From Chloroflexota bacterium (GTDB lineage: Bacteria > Chloroflexota > Limnocylindria > Limnocylindrales > Limnocylindraceae): DNA of 15,463 nucleotides. This document shows, piece after piece, positions 6,818-13,585 of this stretch; position 1 is the stretch's first letter, and each line of letters opens with the position of its first letter. The stretch spans positions 1 through 15,463 of the forward strand of contig SHYI01000013.1 of the NCBI GenBank assembly GCA_009692905.1. The letters run 5' to 3'. The position numbers were made by a program, and so were the translations under genes. A model generated the notes under the pieces. The model was given only the letters and a program-made list of their open reading frames with translations. It was not told the origin of the DNA and did no database searches.

Positions 6818-6859
6818 GCAATCGCCGCGGGGCTCCGAGAGGGGCTCCGCGGCGATTGC
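6818..6859 (+). terminator. Very strong intercistronic hairpin (attenuator or 3' stabiliser)
   Basis: Thirteen perfect pairs (GCAATCGCCGCGG at 6818-6830 with its complement at 6847-6859) continue through six more pairs, two of them G.T wobbles, to a GAGA tetraloop at 6837-6840. No T-run follows, so it is not a classical intrinsic terminator. Its place between a binding-protein gene and permease genes is where ABC operons commonly keep a hairpin that blocks 3' exonucleases and lowers read-through, keeping binding protein in excess. Confidence 0.75.
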
Positions 6860-6880
6860 CCATCACCCCCAATATCCCGC

Positions 6881-6886
6881 TAAGAT
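6881..6886 (+). promoter_or_regulatory. Candidate internal -10 box before the permease genes
   Basis: TAAGAT lies 22 bases after the strong hairpin and 48 before the permease start. A separate promoter here would compensate for loss of read-through at the hairpin. It is identical to the box before the tRNA-His gene. Confidence 0.4.
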
Positions 6887-6934
6887 TCCCCCGACCTAGA
6901 ACAACGTCCGCGCAGGAGACAGAGAGGAGGCCAC

Positions 6935-8029
6935 ATGATTAAATTTGCTTTGAAGCGCATCGCGCTCGGCGTGACGATCATGCTTGGCTCCACTGTCCTT
7001 ATCTATGCCCTTCTCCTCGCCGCCCCAGGCGGACCCGAGCAGAAATATGCGCTCAACCCGAAGTACACCGCCGCGCAGAAAGAGGGGTATCTCAAGTCTC
7101 TCGGGCTCGATAAGCCAGTGCCGGTCCAGTACTGCCGCTGGCTCGGCGCCTGCCGCCGTGACTCCGATGGTCTCGACGCCCTCGTAGGGCCAACGGGCTT
7201 CCCGAGCTTCCTCCCGCCAGCCATCTCTGGGGTCTATACGGGCATCATTCACGGTGAGCTCGGCTACTCCTACTTCAATGGCGAGTCTGTAGCAGATCTC
7301 ATTGCGGCCGCTGCGCTCCCAACGCTGATCCTGGCCGGTCTCGCGATCGTCATCTGGTTAACGCTCGCGGTGCTCGTTGGCGTCTACACCGGCGTGAACA
7401 ACGGCGGGCGTCTCGATAACTCTGTGACGACGGTCACCTACGTACTCTCAACGTTCCCCGTCTTCCTACTCGGATTCTTGATCATGTGGCTCTTCGCGAT
7501 CGTGCTCGATCTCACGCCAGTCGATGGCATGGTGAATGGGCGTGAATCGCCAGCATTCGGTAGCGATCTCTATTGGGGGTACTTCTCTGCGAATCCAGCG
7601 GCAGCGCTCCTCGATCTTGGTGCGCACCTGATCTTGCCGGTGATGACGCTGGTGATCGTCAGCTTCTCTGGTGACTCACGCTACGTGCGTGCCAGCGTCA
7701 TCGACTCACTCTCGATGGAGCACGTGCGCACCGCACGCGCCAAGGGTCTGACGCGCGGTCGGGTACTCATGCGCCATGCCTTGCGCACTGCGCTGGTGCC
7801 CTTTGCCACCAACATTGGGCTCGCACTCCCCTTCCTCTTCGGCGGCGCGCTCATCACCGAGTCCATTTTCTCGTGGCCAGGGGTTGGCCGCCTCACCTTG
7901 CAGGCCACCAATAACCTTGACTACCCGCTGCTCATGTCGATTCTTCTCATCGGATCTGTGATGGTCGTGATCGGCAATCTCGTTGCTGACCTCCTCTACG
8001 CCATCCTTGATCCACGCGTGCGTCTGTGA
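6935..8029 (+). CDS. Peptide-type ABC importer permease 1 (DppB/OppB family)
   Basis: A 364-residue inner-membrane protein. It starts with the typical FALKRIALGVTIMLGSTVLIY helix and AAPGGP, has about six membrane helices, and carries the ATPase-docking EAA loop at about residues 262-285 (EHVRTARAKGLTRGRVLMRHAL), followed by ALVPF...ITESIFSWPGVG, the DppB hallmark. GAGGAGG at 6924-6930 fixes the ATG at 6935. Between helices 1 and 2, the usual QYxRWLG...GELGYS segment is interrupted by about 30 extra residues including Cys67 and Cys73. This loop should face outside, towards the binding protein. Its stop overlaps the start of permease 2 (GTGA). Confidence 0.94.
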   Translation: MIKFALKRIALGVTIMLGSTVLIYALLLAAPGGPEQKYALNPKYTAAQKEGYLKSLGLDKPVPVQYCRWLGACRRDSDGLDALVGPTGFPSFLPPAISGVYTGIIHGELGYSYFNGESVADLIAAAALPTLILAGLAIVIWLTLAVLVGVYTGVNNGGRLDNSVTTVTYVLSTFPVFLLGFLIMWLFAIVLDLTPVDGMVNGRESPAFGSDLYWGYFSANPAAALLDLGAHLILPVMTLVIVSFSGDSRYVRASVIDSLSMEHVRTARAKGLTRGRVLMRHALRTALVPFATNIGLALPFLFGGALITESIFSWPGVGRLTLQATNNLDYPLLMSILLIGSVMVVIGNLVADLLYAILDPRVRL

Positions 8030-8964
8030 GCGAAACAGTCGCTAACTCCAAGGGCACATCTAAGGTCAAGGCGAAAGCACCCAGCGCCTCCGAGAGCCCA
8101 TGGACACAGGCGCGACGCCGCTTCTTTGCTGGGCGACAGGGGCCGTGGGGCCTTCGCATGCTTGGCTTCGTGCTCCTCTTTGTGATCGTGGGACCCTTCT
8201 TCGCACCCTATGACCGCTTCAGCATCCCGAACCCAAGTGAGTTCGTCTTCCTTGGGCGGCCACCATCCGCTGAACACATCTTTGGTGAAACAGCGCAGCT
8301 GCAACTCGATGTGTTCATGTTGACGGTCAACGGCGGCCGAGGCTCACTCCTCATCGGATTCATCTCGGCGATTGGCGGAATCACGATCGGCACCTTTGTC
8401 GGAATCATCTCCGGCTACTTCGGCGGCAAGCTTGACGGGTTCCTGATGCGCCTCGTCGACGTCTTCCTTGCCATCCCGAGCCTCTTCGTGATCATTGTTG
8501 GCGCACGCATCATCTCTGAGCTAGGTGGAACGGGCCTTATGACGGTGATCATCGTGTTCGTGGCATTTGGCTGGATGGGCACCGCCCGACTGGTGCGCGG
8601 GCAGGTTCTTGGGCTGCGCGAGATGGAGTTCATTGAGGCGGCACGTGCGCTCGGCGTCTCGCCTGTTCGCATCGCGTTGCGCCACGTCTTGCCGAATGCC
8701 ATTGGCCCGGTCGTGGTCTCATTCCCCTTCGCTGTTGGTGGCGCGATCATCGGCGAGGCCTTCATTAGCTACCTTGGCTTCGGCGTATCGCCACTCACGC
8801 CAACGTGGGGGAACATGCTCTCGAACTCGCAGCAATTCTTCCTCCAGGGCAACTGGTGGTGGGTCGGATTCCCCGGACTCTTCATCGTGCTCACAGCGCT
8901 CTCCGTCAACATGGTGGGCGATGCGCTGCGCGAGAGCCTTGAGCCCGAGGGGCGACGAGCATGA
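8026..8964 (+). CDS. Peptide-type ABC importer permease 2 (DppC/OppC family)
   Basis: A 312-residue inner-membrane partner of permease 1. The GTG start overlaps the previous stop by four bases. A charged N-terminal tail of about 40 residues precedes the first helix (LRMLGFVLLFVIVGPFFAPYD), as is usual for DppC. The EAA loop is at about residues 200-225 (MEFIEAARALGVSPVRIALRHVLPN), followed by EAFISYLGFGVSPLTPTWGNML, a strong DppC signature. The two permeases form the pore and dock the two ATPases encoded next. The downstream ATPase starts within the stop codon (ATGA). Confidence 0.95.
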   Translation: MSETVANSKGTSKVKAKAPSASESPWTQARRRFFAGRQGPWGLRMLGFVLLFVIVGPFFAPYDRFSIPNPSEFVFLGRPPSAEHIFGETAQLQLDVFMLTVNGGRGSLLIGFISAIGGITIGTFVGIISGYFGGKLDGFLMRLVDVFLAIPSLFVIIVGARIISELGGTGLMTVIIVFVAFGWMGTARLVRGQVLGLREMEFIEAARALGVSPVRIALRHVLPNAIGPVVVSFPFAVGGAIIGEAFISYLGFGVSPLTPTWGNMLSNSQQFFLQGNWWWVGFPGLFIVLTALSVNMVGDALRESLEPEGRRA

Positions 8965-10004
8965 GCAAGGCAACGACGACGCCACTTCTGAGTGTCCACG
9001 ATCTTGCGATCTCTTTCCGCACCCATCGCGGCATAGTGCGGGTCGTTGACGGCGTCTCCTTTGATCTCGCCGCTGGAGAGTGCCTGGCAATCGTTGGCGA
9101 GTCGGGCTGCGGCAAGACCGTCTCGGCGATGGCGATCGTCTCCCTCCTCAGCCGCAAGCAGGCAATCATCGAAGGCTCGGTCAAGTTCAAGGGGCGCCAG
9201 CTCGTTGGCCTGAGCGAAGATCAGTTGCGCCCAATTCGAGGCGGCGGGATCGGCGTGATCTTCCAGGAGCCACTCTCGGCCCTCAACCCAGTCACCACGA
9301 TTGGTGAGCAGATCGCCGAGGTGATCGTTGCCCACCGCAAGTTGAGCTGGAAAGAGGCGCACAAGTTGGCGATCGGCTACCTGGAGCAGGTTGAGATCTC
9401 GCAGCCAGATCAGCGGGCCAAGCAGTACCCACACCAACTCTCGGGTGGCATGCGCCAGCGCGCGATGATCGCCATGGCCCTCTCGGGCGAGCCGTCCATG
9501 ATCATTGCCGACGAGCCGACCACCGCTCTCGACGTCACCATTCAGGCGCAGGTGCTCGACCTGCTGCGTCGCACCACCACCGAGCGTGGTGCCGCACTCT
9601 TGCTGATCACCCACGACCTTGGCGTCGTTGCCGAGACGGCCGACCGCATCGCCGTGATGTATGCCGGCCAGATCGTTGAGACCGGCAAGGCCGCCAGCGT
9701 GCTGCGCGAGCCGGCGAGCCCCTACACGCGAGACCTCATCACGTCGATCCCCTCATTCGCGGCGCGCGGCAAGAAGCTGAACACGATCACCGGCATGGTG
9801 CCGTCGCCTGATGCCTTCCCAGCGGGCTGCCGTTTCGCCCCGCGTTGCCGCTACGCGATTGACGCCTGTACCACCGCCGTGCCACCGCTTGAGCCGCTCA
9901 AGGATGGTCGCCTCGTTCGCTGCATTCGCACCAAGGAGCTGCTCGACGGCACCGCCGCAGGGAAGCGCCCCGCCACAGCGACCAAGAAGGGGGTGGCGCG
10001 ATGA
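8961..10004 (+). CDS. Peptide-type ABC importer ATPase 1 (DppD/OppD family)
   Basis: A 347-residue cytoplasmic ATPase. Walker A GESGCGKT is at 46-53, signature LSGGMRQR starts at 160, and Walker B IIADEP has Asp184 and catalytic Glu185. The C-terminal oligopeptide-transporter domain has four cysteines (290, 296, 303, 321) in GCRFAPRC...C...VRC; in this family such cysteines have been reported to hold an iron-sulfur cluster. A basic tail follows. It pairs with the product of the next gene to drive import by ATP hydrolysis. It overlaps both neighbours by four bases. Confidence 0.95.
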   Translation: MSKATTTPLLSVHDLAISFRTHRGIVRVVDGVSFDLAAGECLAIVGESGCGKTVSAMAIVSLLSRKQAIIEGSVKFKGRQLVGLSEDQLRPIRGGGIGVIFQEPLSALNPVTTIGEQIAEVIVAHRKLSWKEAHKLAIGYLEQVEISQPDQRAKQYPHQLSGGMRQRAMIAMALSGEPSMIIADEPTTALDVTIQAQVLDLLRRTTTERGAALLLITHDLGVVAETADRIAVMYAGQIVETGKAASVLREPASPYTRDLITSIPSFAARGKKLNTITGMVPSPDAFPAGCRFAPRCRYAIDACTTAVPPLEPLKDGRLVRCIRTKELLDGTAAGKRPATATKKGVAR

Positions 10005-11152
10005 GCGGCAAACCTGCAGATAAGCGCGAACTCCTGAAGCTCGTTGGCGTGAAGCGCCACTTCCAGGTGCGCGGTGGCATCCCACTGATTCGCAAGCCGC
10101 TTGCGGTTCGTGCCGTCGACGGGGTCGACCTCACAGTGGCACGCGGCGAAACGCTCAGCCTCGTCGGCGAGTCGGGCTCTGGCAAGACAACGCTCGGCCG
10201 AGTGGCCCTCGGCCTACAGCCAACGTCCGCGGGCACCGTGAGCTTTGATGGGCGTGAGATCAAGAAGCTCTCTGTCACTGAGCGCCGGGCGTTGCGCAAG
10301 CGCATGCAGATCGTCTTCCAGGATCCGTTCGGCTCGCTGAACCCGCGCCTCCCGATCGGTGACCAGATCCAGGAGGGCCTCCTCGCCCACAAGCTCGGCG
10401 ACCAGACCTCCCGCGAGAAGCGTGTGCGCGAGGTGCTTGACCTGGTCGGCCTCGATCCGAACTATGCGTCGCGCTATCCGCACGAGTTCTCTGGTGGTCA
10501 GCGCCAGCGCATCGGCATCGCCCGCGCCCTTGCGGTGAACCCAGAGTTCATCGTGCTCGACGAGCCGGTCTCAGCACTCGACGTCTCGATCCAGAGCCAG
10601 GTGCTCAACCTACTCACCGACCTCCGCAACGAGAAGGGGCTCACCTACCTTTTCATCAGCCACAACCTCGATGTTGTCGGCTACTTCTCGGACCGCGTCG
10701 CCGTCATGTACCTCGGCAAGATCGTCGAGATTGGCCCGGTCGATCGCGTCTTCACCAAGCCGCAGCACCCGTACACCGTGGCGCTGATCTCGTCAGTGCC
10801 AAAGGTGGAGGCGCACGACGTCAAGGATCGCCTCATTCTTGAGGGCGAAATCCCATCGCCGATTTCGCCACCATCGGGCTGCCGCTTCCGCACGCGCTGC
10901 TGGCTGCGTGAGCAGCTCGGCAACCCAGAGAAGTGTTCAACCGAAGAGCCGAAGTTGGTCGCCACGCCGCGCGATGTGACGGTGAATGTCGCCTGCCACT
11001 TCCCACTGGCCGATGGCGCTGCAGCAACAACTGCCGCCGGACGCTTGGAGATTACACAGGCCATTAAGGCTGCGAACTCTCCGAAGGTTACGTCTGCAGC
11101 GAAGCCGAGGGTGGCAGCAAAAGCCGCTCCGAAGGCGAAGCGGAAGGCTTAG
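10001..11152 (+). CDS. Peptide-type ABC importer ATPase 2 (DppF/OppF family)
   Basis: A 383-residue ATPase, last gene of the importer. Walker A GESGSGKT is at 56-63, signature FSGGQRQR begins at 163, and Walker B IVLDEP has Asp187 and Glu188. The C-terminal domain keeps four cysteines (294, 300, 312, 332). About 45 residues after the last of these are rich in Ala, Lys and Thr and end in AKAAPKAKRKA, a low-complexity basic tail beyond the family's usual end. The stop codon overlaps the stop of the convergent kinase gene, so no terminator separates the two. Confidence 0.95.
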   Translation: MSGKPADKRELLKLVGVKRHFQVRGGIPLIRKPLAVRAVDGVDLTVARGETLSLVGESGSGKTTLGRVALGLQPTSAGTVSFDGREIKKLSVTERRALRKRMQIVFQDPFGSLNPRLPIGDQIQEGLLAHKLGDQTSREKRVREVLDLVGLDPNYASRYPHEFSGGQRQRIGIARALAVNPEFIVLDEPVSALDVSIQSQVLNLLTDLRNEKGLTYLFISHNLDVVGYFSDRVAVMYLGKIVEIGPVDRVFTKPQHPYTVALISSVPKVEAHDVKDRLILEGEIPSPISPPSGCRFRTRCWLREQLGNPEKCSTEEPKLVATPRDVTVNVACHFPLADGAAATTAAGRLEITQAIKAANSPKVTSAAKPRVAAKAAPKAKRKA

Positions 11153-12684
11153 TCTTCGCGGCGGCCCGCGCCGCTCTCCCCCGTTGCCGACGAGAGCGCA
11201 CCGTATCTCTGCAGCAGCTCCCGCGCGCGATCGCGCGCGCTGACACTTGGCTCAATGCGCTGCGCTGGCGCCGCAACCGCCTCTGACGCTTCACGGAGGC
11301 CAGCAAACGAGCCAGCTGCCACGCCAGCAAGAGCGGCAGCGCCAGCGCCCGAGGCTTCAGCGTTCTGGCCGACCACCACAGGGATACCGAATAGGTCAGC
11401 ACGGAGCTGCCTCAGTGGCGCGGGTACAGGCTCGCCGCCAGAGAGCGGTCCAGGTGCAGCGCCAGTTGCTGGACCCGAGAGGCGCATCTCGCTGATCTGC
11501 AGCCCAGCCTTGATCGCCGGTGCAAGCAGGTGCGCAACGGCGAGGGCGCCCCCCTCAATAGCGGCGCGCACCAGATGTGCCGCGGTGTGTTGATCGGTTC
11601 GCCCATCGAACGCATCATCGGCGGAGCGCGGGCTGCTCCAACCAAGGTTGGAGATCGGTTTCGCCATGAGTCCATCGGCGCCGAGTGACAGCGCAGCGGC
11701 GGCGTGAAAGAGTTCCACGCGGCGCGCAGGTGCCGCCGCTGGATCGTTCGCGAGCAACTCCGTAACGACCCACTCTAGGAGTCGACCGGTGCCCGCGAAG
11801 GCGCCGCCGAGGATCACCCCGTCGCCGAACGGCGCTGGAGTCGGTCCTGCCCAGAGGCGACCAGGGAGTGCAGCGGTGATGCGCTGAGCTTCCGATGAAG
11901 TCGCTGCTACGGCGACACCACCCGCGGTGCCGCCCACATCGACGCCGAGCCCAGGATCGGTGAGGCCCGCGCCAACAACGGCGGCGAGTCCATCGTTCAT
12001 CCCTGCCGCGATCGGCAGGCCGGCGGGGAGGCCGAGATCTGCAGCTGGGCCAGGGAGCAGTGTGCCGATTCTGGTGCCCGGGAATACCTCGGGCGGGAGT
12101 GCGCGCTCATCAAGGCCTGCAGCGAGCAGCGCGCTGCGCTGGGCGGGCGAAACGCTTCGCGCCGGATCCCAGAAGGCGCTGACCGCCTCACCAGAGAGTC
12201 GCAGGGTGAGTGCATCCCACGACGAGAGCAGCCACGTGGATGCGGCGGCAACCGCAGGGCGCTCGCGAATGAGCCACCGTGCCTTCGGCAGTTCGCCGAG
12301 GAGCCATCCGCCACGTCCAAGAATCTTTGCGAGTGCGGCCTCGTCGTCGGCGGAGCGACGGTCGCGCCACATCAGCACGGGGCCAGCGGCACTCCCATCA
12401 GCGCGTACAGGGACAAGGGATGGGCCGTGGCCATCAACACCGATCCCGCGCACCTCGATCGCGTCGGCGCTCTGGGCAGCTGCGAGCGCCAACACCTCGT
12501 GGGTTGCGGCGCAGATTGCCTGCCACCAAACGTCGGCATCTTGCTCGCGCGGATCTGCTCCGCCACTGGTCGTGCGCCGCGCAATGGCGATCGGCGCGCC
12601 AGTTTCGGCGTTGATCAGGAGCGCTTTGACCGAGGTGCTCCCGAGGTCAAAGGCGAGGAGTGCGGCGCGAACGGGTCGACGCAT
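11149..12684 (-). CDS. FGGY-family carbohydrate kinase (xylulokinase-like)
   Basis: A 511-residue sugar kinase of the actin-like ATPase fold. The N-terminal phosphate loop FDLGSTSVKALL is at 12-23, WRDRR at 106-110 contributes to sugar binding, and GMNDG carries the likely catalytic base Asp231. DVGGTAGGVA follows as the second ATP-binding segment. The substrate is a sugar or polyol but cannot be specified; xylulose is the most common guess. I chose the ATG at 12684, 19 bases after the bioY stop, because it places the phosphate loop at the usual distance from the N-terminus. A GTG at 12720, which would overlap bioY by 17 bases, is the alternative and adds 12 residues. Neither has a strong ribosome binding site, so translation is probably coupled to bioY. 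Confidence 0.9.
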   Translation of the reverse strand: MRRPVRAALLAFDLGSTSVKALLINAETGAPIAIARRTTSGGADPREQDADVWWQAICAATHEVLALAAAQSADAIEVRGIGVDGHGPSLVPVRADGSAAGPVLMWRDRRSADDEAALAKILGRGGWLLGELPKARWLIRERPAVAAASTWLLSSWDALTLRLSGEAVSAFWDPARSVSPAQRSALLAAGLDERALPPEVFPGTRIGTLLPGPAADLGLPAGLPIAAGMNDGLAAVVGAGLTDPGLGVDVGGTAGGVAVAATSSEAQRITAALPGRLWAGPTPAPFGDGVILGGAFAGTGRLLEWVVTELLANDPAAAPARRVELFHAAAALSLGADGLMAKPISNLGWSSPRSADDAFDGRTDQHTAAHLVRAAIEGGALAVAHLLAPAIKAGLQISEMRLSGPATGAAPGPLSGGEPVPAPLRQLRADLFGIPVVVGQNAEASGAGAAALAGVAAGSFAGLREASEAVAAPAQRIEPSVSARDRARELLQRYGALSSATGESGAGRRED

Positions 12685-12703
12685 CAGGTGCGTCGCCGTT
12701 AGA

Positions 12704-13390
12704 TCAGCGTGGACCGTCACTCCGGCCGTGGTTCACGTACCACCATGCCGAAGGGAAGACCGCAGCCGCAAGCCCGAGCTTGATCGCGTCGCCGAGCAGG
12801 AATGGGGCGAGCCCCTTCTCAATCGCAACGCCGATCTCAAGATTTGCTGAGGCGGCGAGCCATGGCACGCCGAAGCTGTAAATGATCAGGCTGCCGATCG
12901 CCATGGCGGCAACGGTGCCGATCACGCTGCGATCCCAGCCAAGGTCGGCGAGTCGCCCAACGATCCATCCGGCGAAGAGCATGCCGACGAGGTAGCCACC
13001 AGTTGGGGCGAACTGCAGGAGCCCTGCATCGCCAGAGACGAAGAACTTCTCAATGCCATGGCTCCCCTCGCGGAATATCGGGGCGCCGAGGATACCGAGG
13101 GCGAGATAGAGCGCCATCGATGCAAGGCCGCGGCGCGCGCCGAGGGCTGCGCCAACGAGGAGGACGCCGAAGGTCTGCCCGGTGATCGGTACAGGGGTGC
13201 CAGGGAGTGGAATCACGATCTGGGCGGATGCGGCCACGATCGCCGCGCCGACGACTGCCAACGCGAGGCCTTGCAGTCGGGCGCCGAGGCGCTCGCCGAG
13301 GAAGACGGGGAAGAAGAAGTCGCCCAACGTCACGCCATACTCGGCGGCGGGAATGCGTCCCATGGCGGGCATTGCGCGTCGAATCTGCAT
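12704..13390 (-). CDS. bioY: Biotin transporter S component BioY
   Basis: A 228-residue membrane protein of the BioY family, which binds biotin and works alone or with an ECF energising module. Visible signatures are SAQIVIPLPGTPVPITGQTFGVLL, the GAALGARRG turn, LYLALGILGAPIF, and the glycine-rich PTGGYLVGMLFAGWIVG, giving about six helices. The ATG at 13390 is fixed by AGGGAGG (13397-13403 on the minus strand). The reading frame is open to 13414, but that start would lie upstream of the ribosome binding site. No ECF ATPase or T component is present in the window. It is first in a two-gene unit with the FGGY kinase and is divergent from tRNA-His. Confidence 0.93.
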   Translation of the reverse strand: MQIRRAMPAMGRIPAAEYGVTLGDFFFPVFLGERLGARLQGLALAVVGAAIVAASAQIVIPLPGTPVPITGQTFGVLLVGAALGARRGLASMALYLALGILGAPIFREGSHGIEKFFVSGDAGLLQFAPTGGYLVGMLFAGWIVGRLADLGWDRSVIGTVAAMAIGSLIIYSFGVPWLAASANLEIGVAIEKGLAPFLLGDAIKLGLAAAVFPSAWWYVNHGRSDGPR

Positions 13391-13406
13391 GTTCAGCCTC
13401 CCTACG

Positions 13407-13431
13407 GGCGCCACCCTTCTGGGAGGGCGCC
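13407..13431 (-). other. Leader hairpin of bioY
   Basis: GGCGCC at 13426-13431 can pair with GGCGCC at 13407-13412, with an inner three-pair CCC/GGG stem around AGAA. It lies between the candidate -10 box and the ribosome binding site of bioY. Confidence 0.4.
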
Positions 13432-13438
13432 GACCCCC

Positions 13439-13444
13439 AGTCTA
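13439..13444 (-). promoter_or_regulatory. Candidate -10 box of bioY
   Basis: TAGACT on the minus strand, 48 bases upstream of the ATG. Its first two bases belong to the inverted repeat at 13443-13473. The same hexamer occurs at 14911-14916 before the sugar ABC ATPase gene. Confidence 0.45.
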
Positions 13445-13473
13445 CCCTGCGCCACCCCCCTCCCCGCAGGGTA
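13443..13473. promoter_or_regulatory. Perfect inverted repeat between bioY and tRNA-His (candidate operator)
   Basis: TACCCTGCG at 13443-13451 and CGCAGGGTA at 13465-13473 are exact reverse complements separated by 13 bases. Each arm runs into a -10 box, one per strand. The dyad length and spacing suit a dimeric repressor covering both promoters; a biotin-sensing regulator such as BirA is conceivable because bioY is next to it. The sequence does not match the well-known BirA consensus, so this is inference. Confidence 0.45.
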
Positions 13474-13477
13474 AGAT
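13472..13477 (+). promoter_or_regulatory. Candidate -10 box of tRNA-His
   Basis: TAAGAT ends 12 bases before the mature tRNA 5' end, predicting a leader of about six bases. No clear -35 is seen. Confidence 0.5.
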
Positions 13478-13489
13478 GGCGGCTGACTT

Positions 13490-13565
13490 GGTGGCCATCG
13501 TTCAATGGTTAGGACCGTGGTTTGTGGAGCCGCAGATGAGGGTTCAATTCCCTCTGGCCACCCCA
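13490..13565 (+). tRNA. tRNA-His (anticodon GTG)
   Basis: A full cloverleaf can be drawn. The acceptor stem has eight pairs (GGTGGCCA with TGGCCACC), including the extra G-1:C73 pair that is the identity element of histidine tRNAs. The D stem is GTTC/GGAC. The anticodon stem GTGGT/GCCGC encloses loop TTGTGGA with anticodon GTG. The T arm is GAGGG-TTCAATT-CCCTC. The 3' CCA is encoded at 13563-13565. The variable loop is only four bases. An MFS gene starts 20 bases downstream, so the tRNA is probably processed from a longer transcript. Confidence 0.96.
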
Positions 13566-13585
13566 CCACACGTGAGGAGCGCCCC

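Noticed and set aside
6818..6859. Strong hairpin as an ordinary intrinsic terminator of a one-gene transcript
   Set aside because: No T-run follows the stem; the next bases are C- and A-rich, so full termination by that mechanism is unlikely.
8769..9614. 281-codon minus-strand open frame opposite the permease/ATPase junction
   Set aside because: It is antisense to conserved Walker and EAA motifs and has no recognisable protein features.
11927..12850. 307-codon plus-strand open frame opposite the sugar kinase and bioY
   Set aside because: The translation is Ser/Arg/Pro-rich low-complexity; the minus strand has intact FGGY and BioY signatures.
13505..13585. In-frame N-terminal extension of the MFS gene into the tRNA
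   Set aside because: This stretch folds as tRNA-His, and a GAGGAG site precedes the GTG at 13586.
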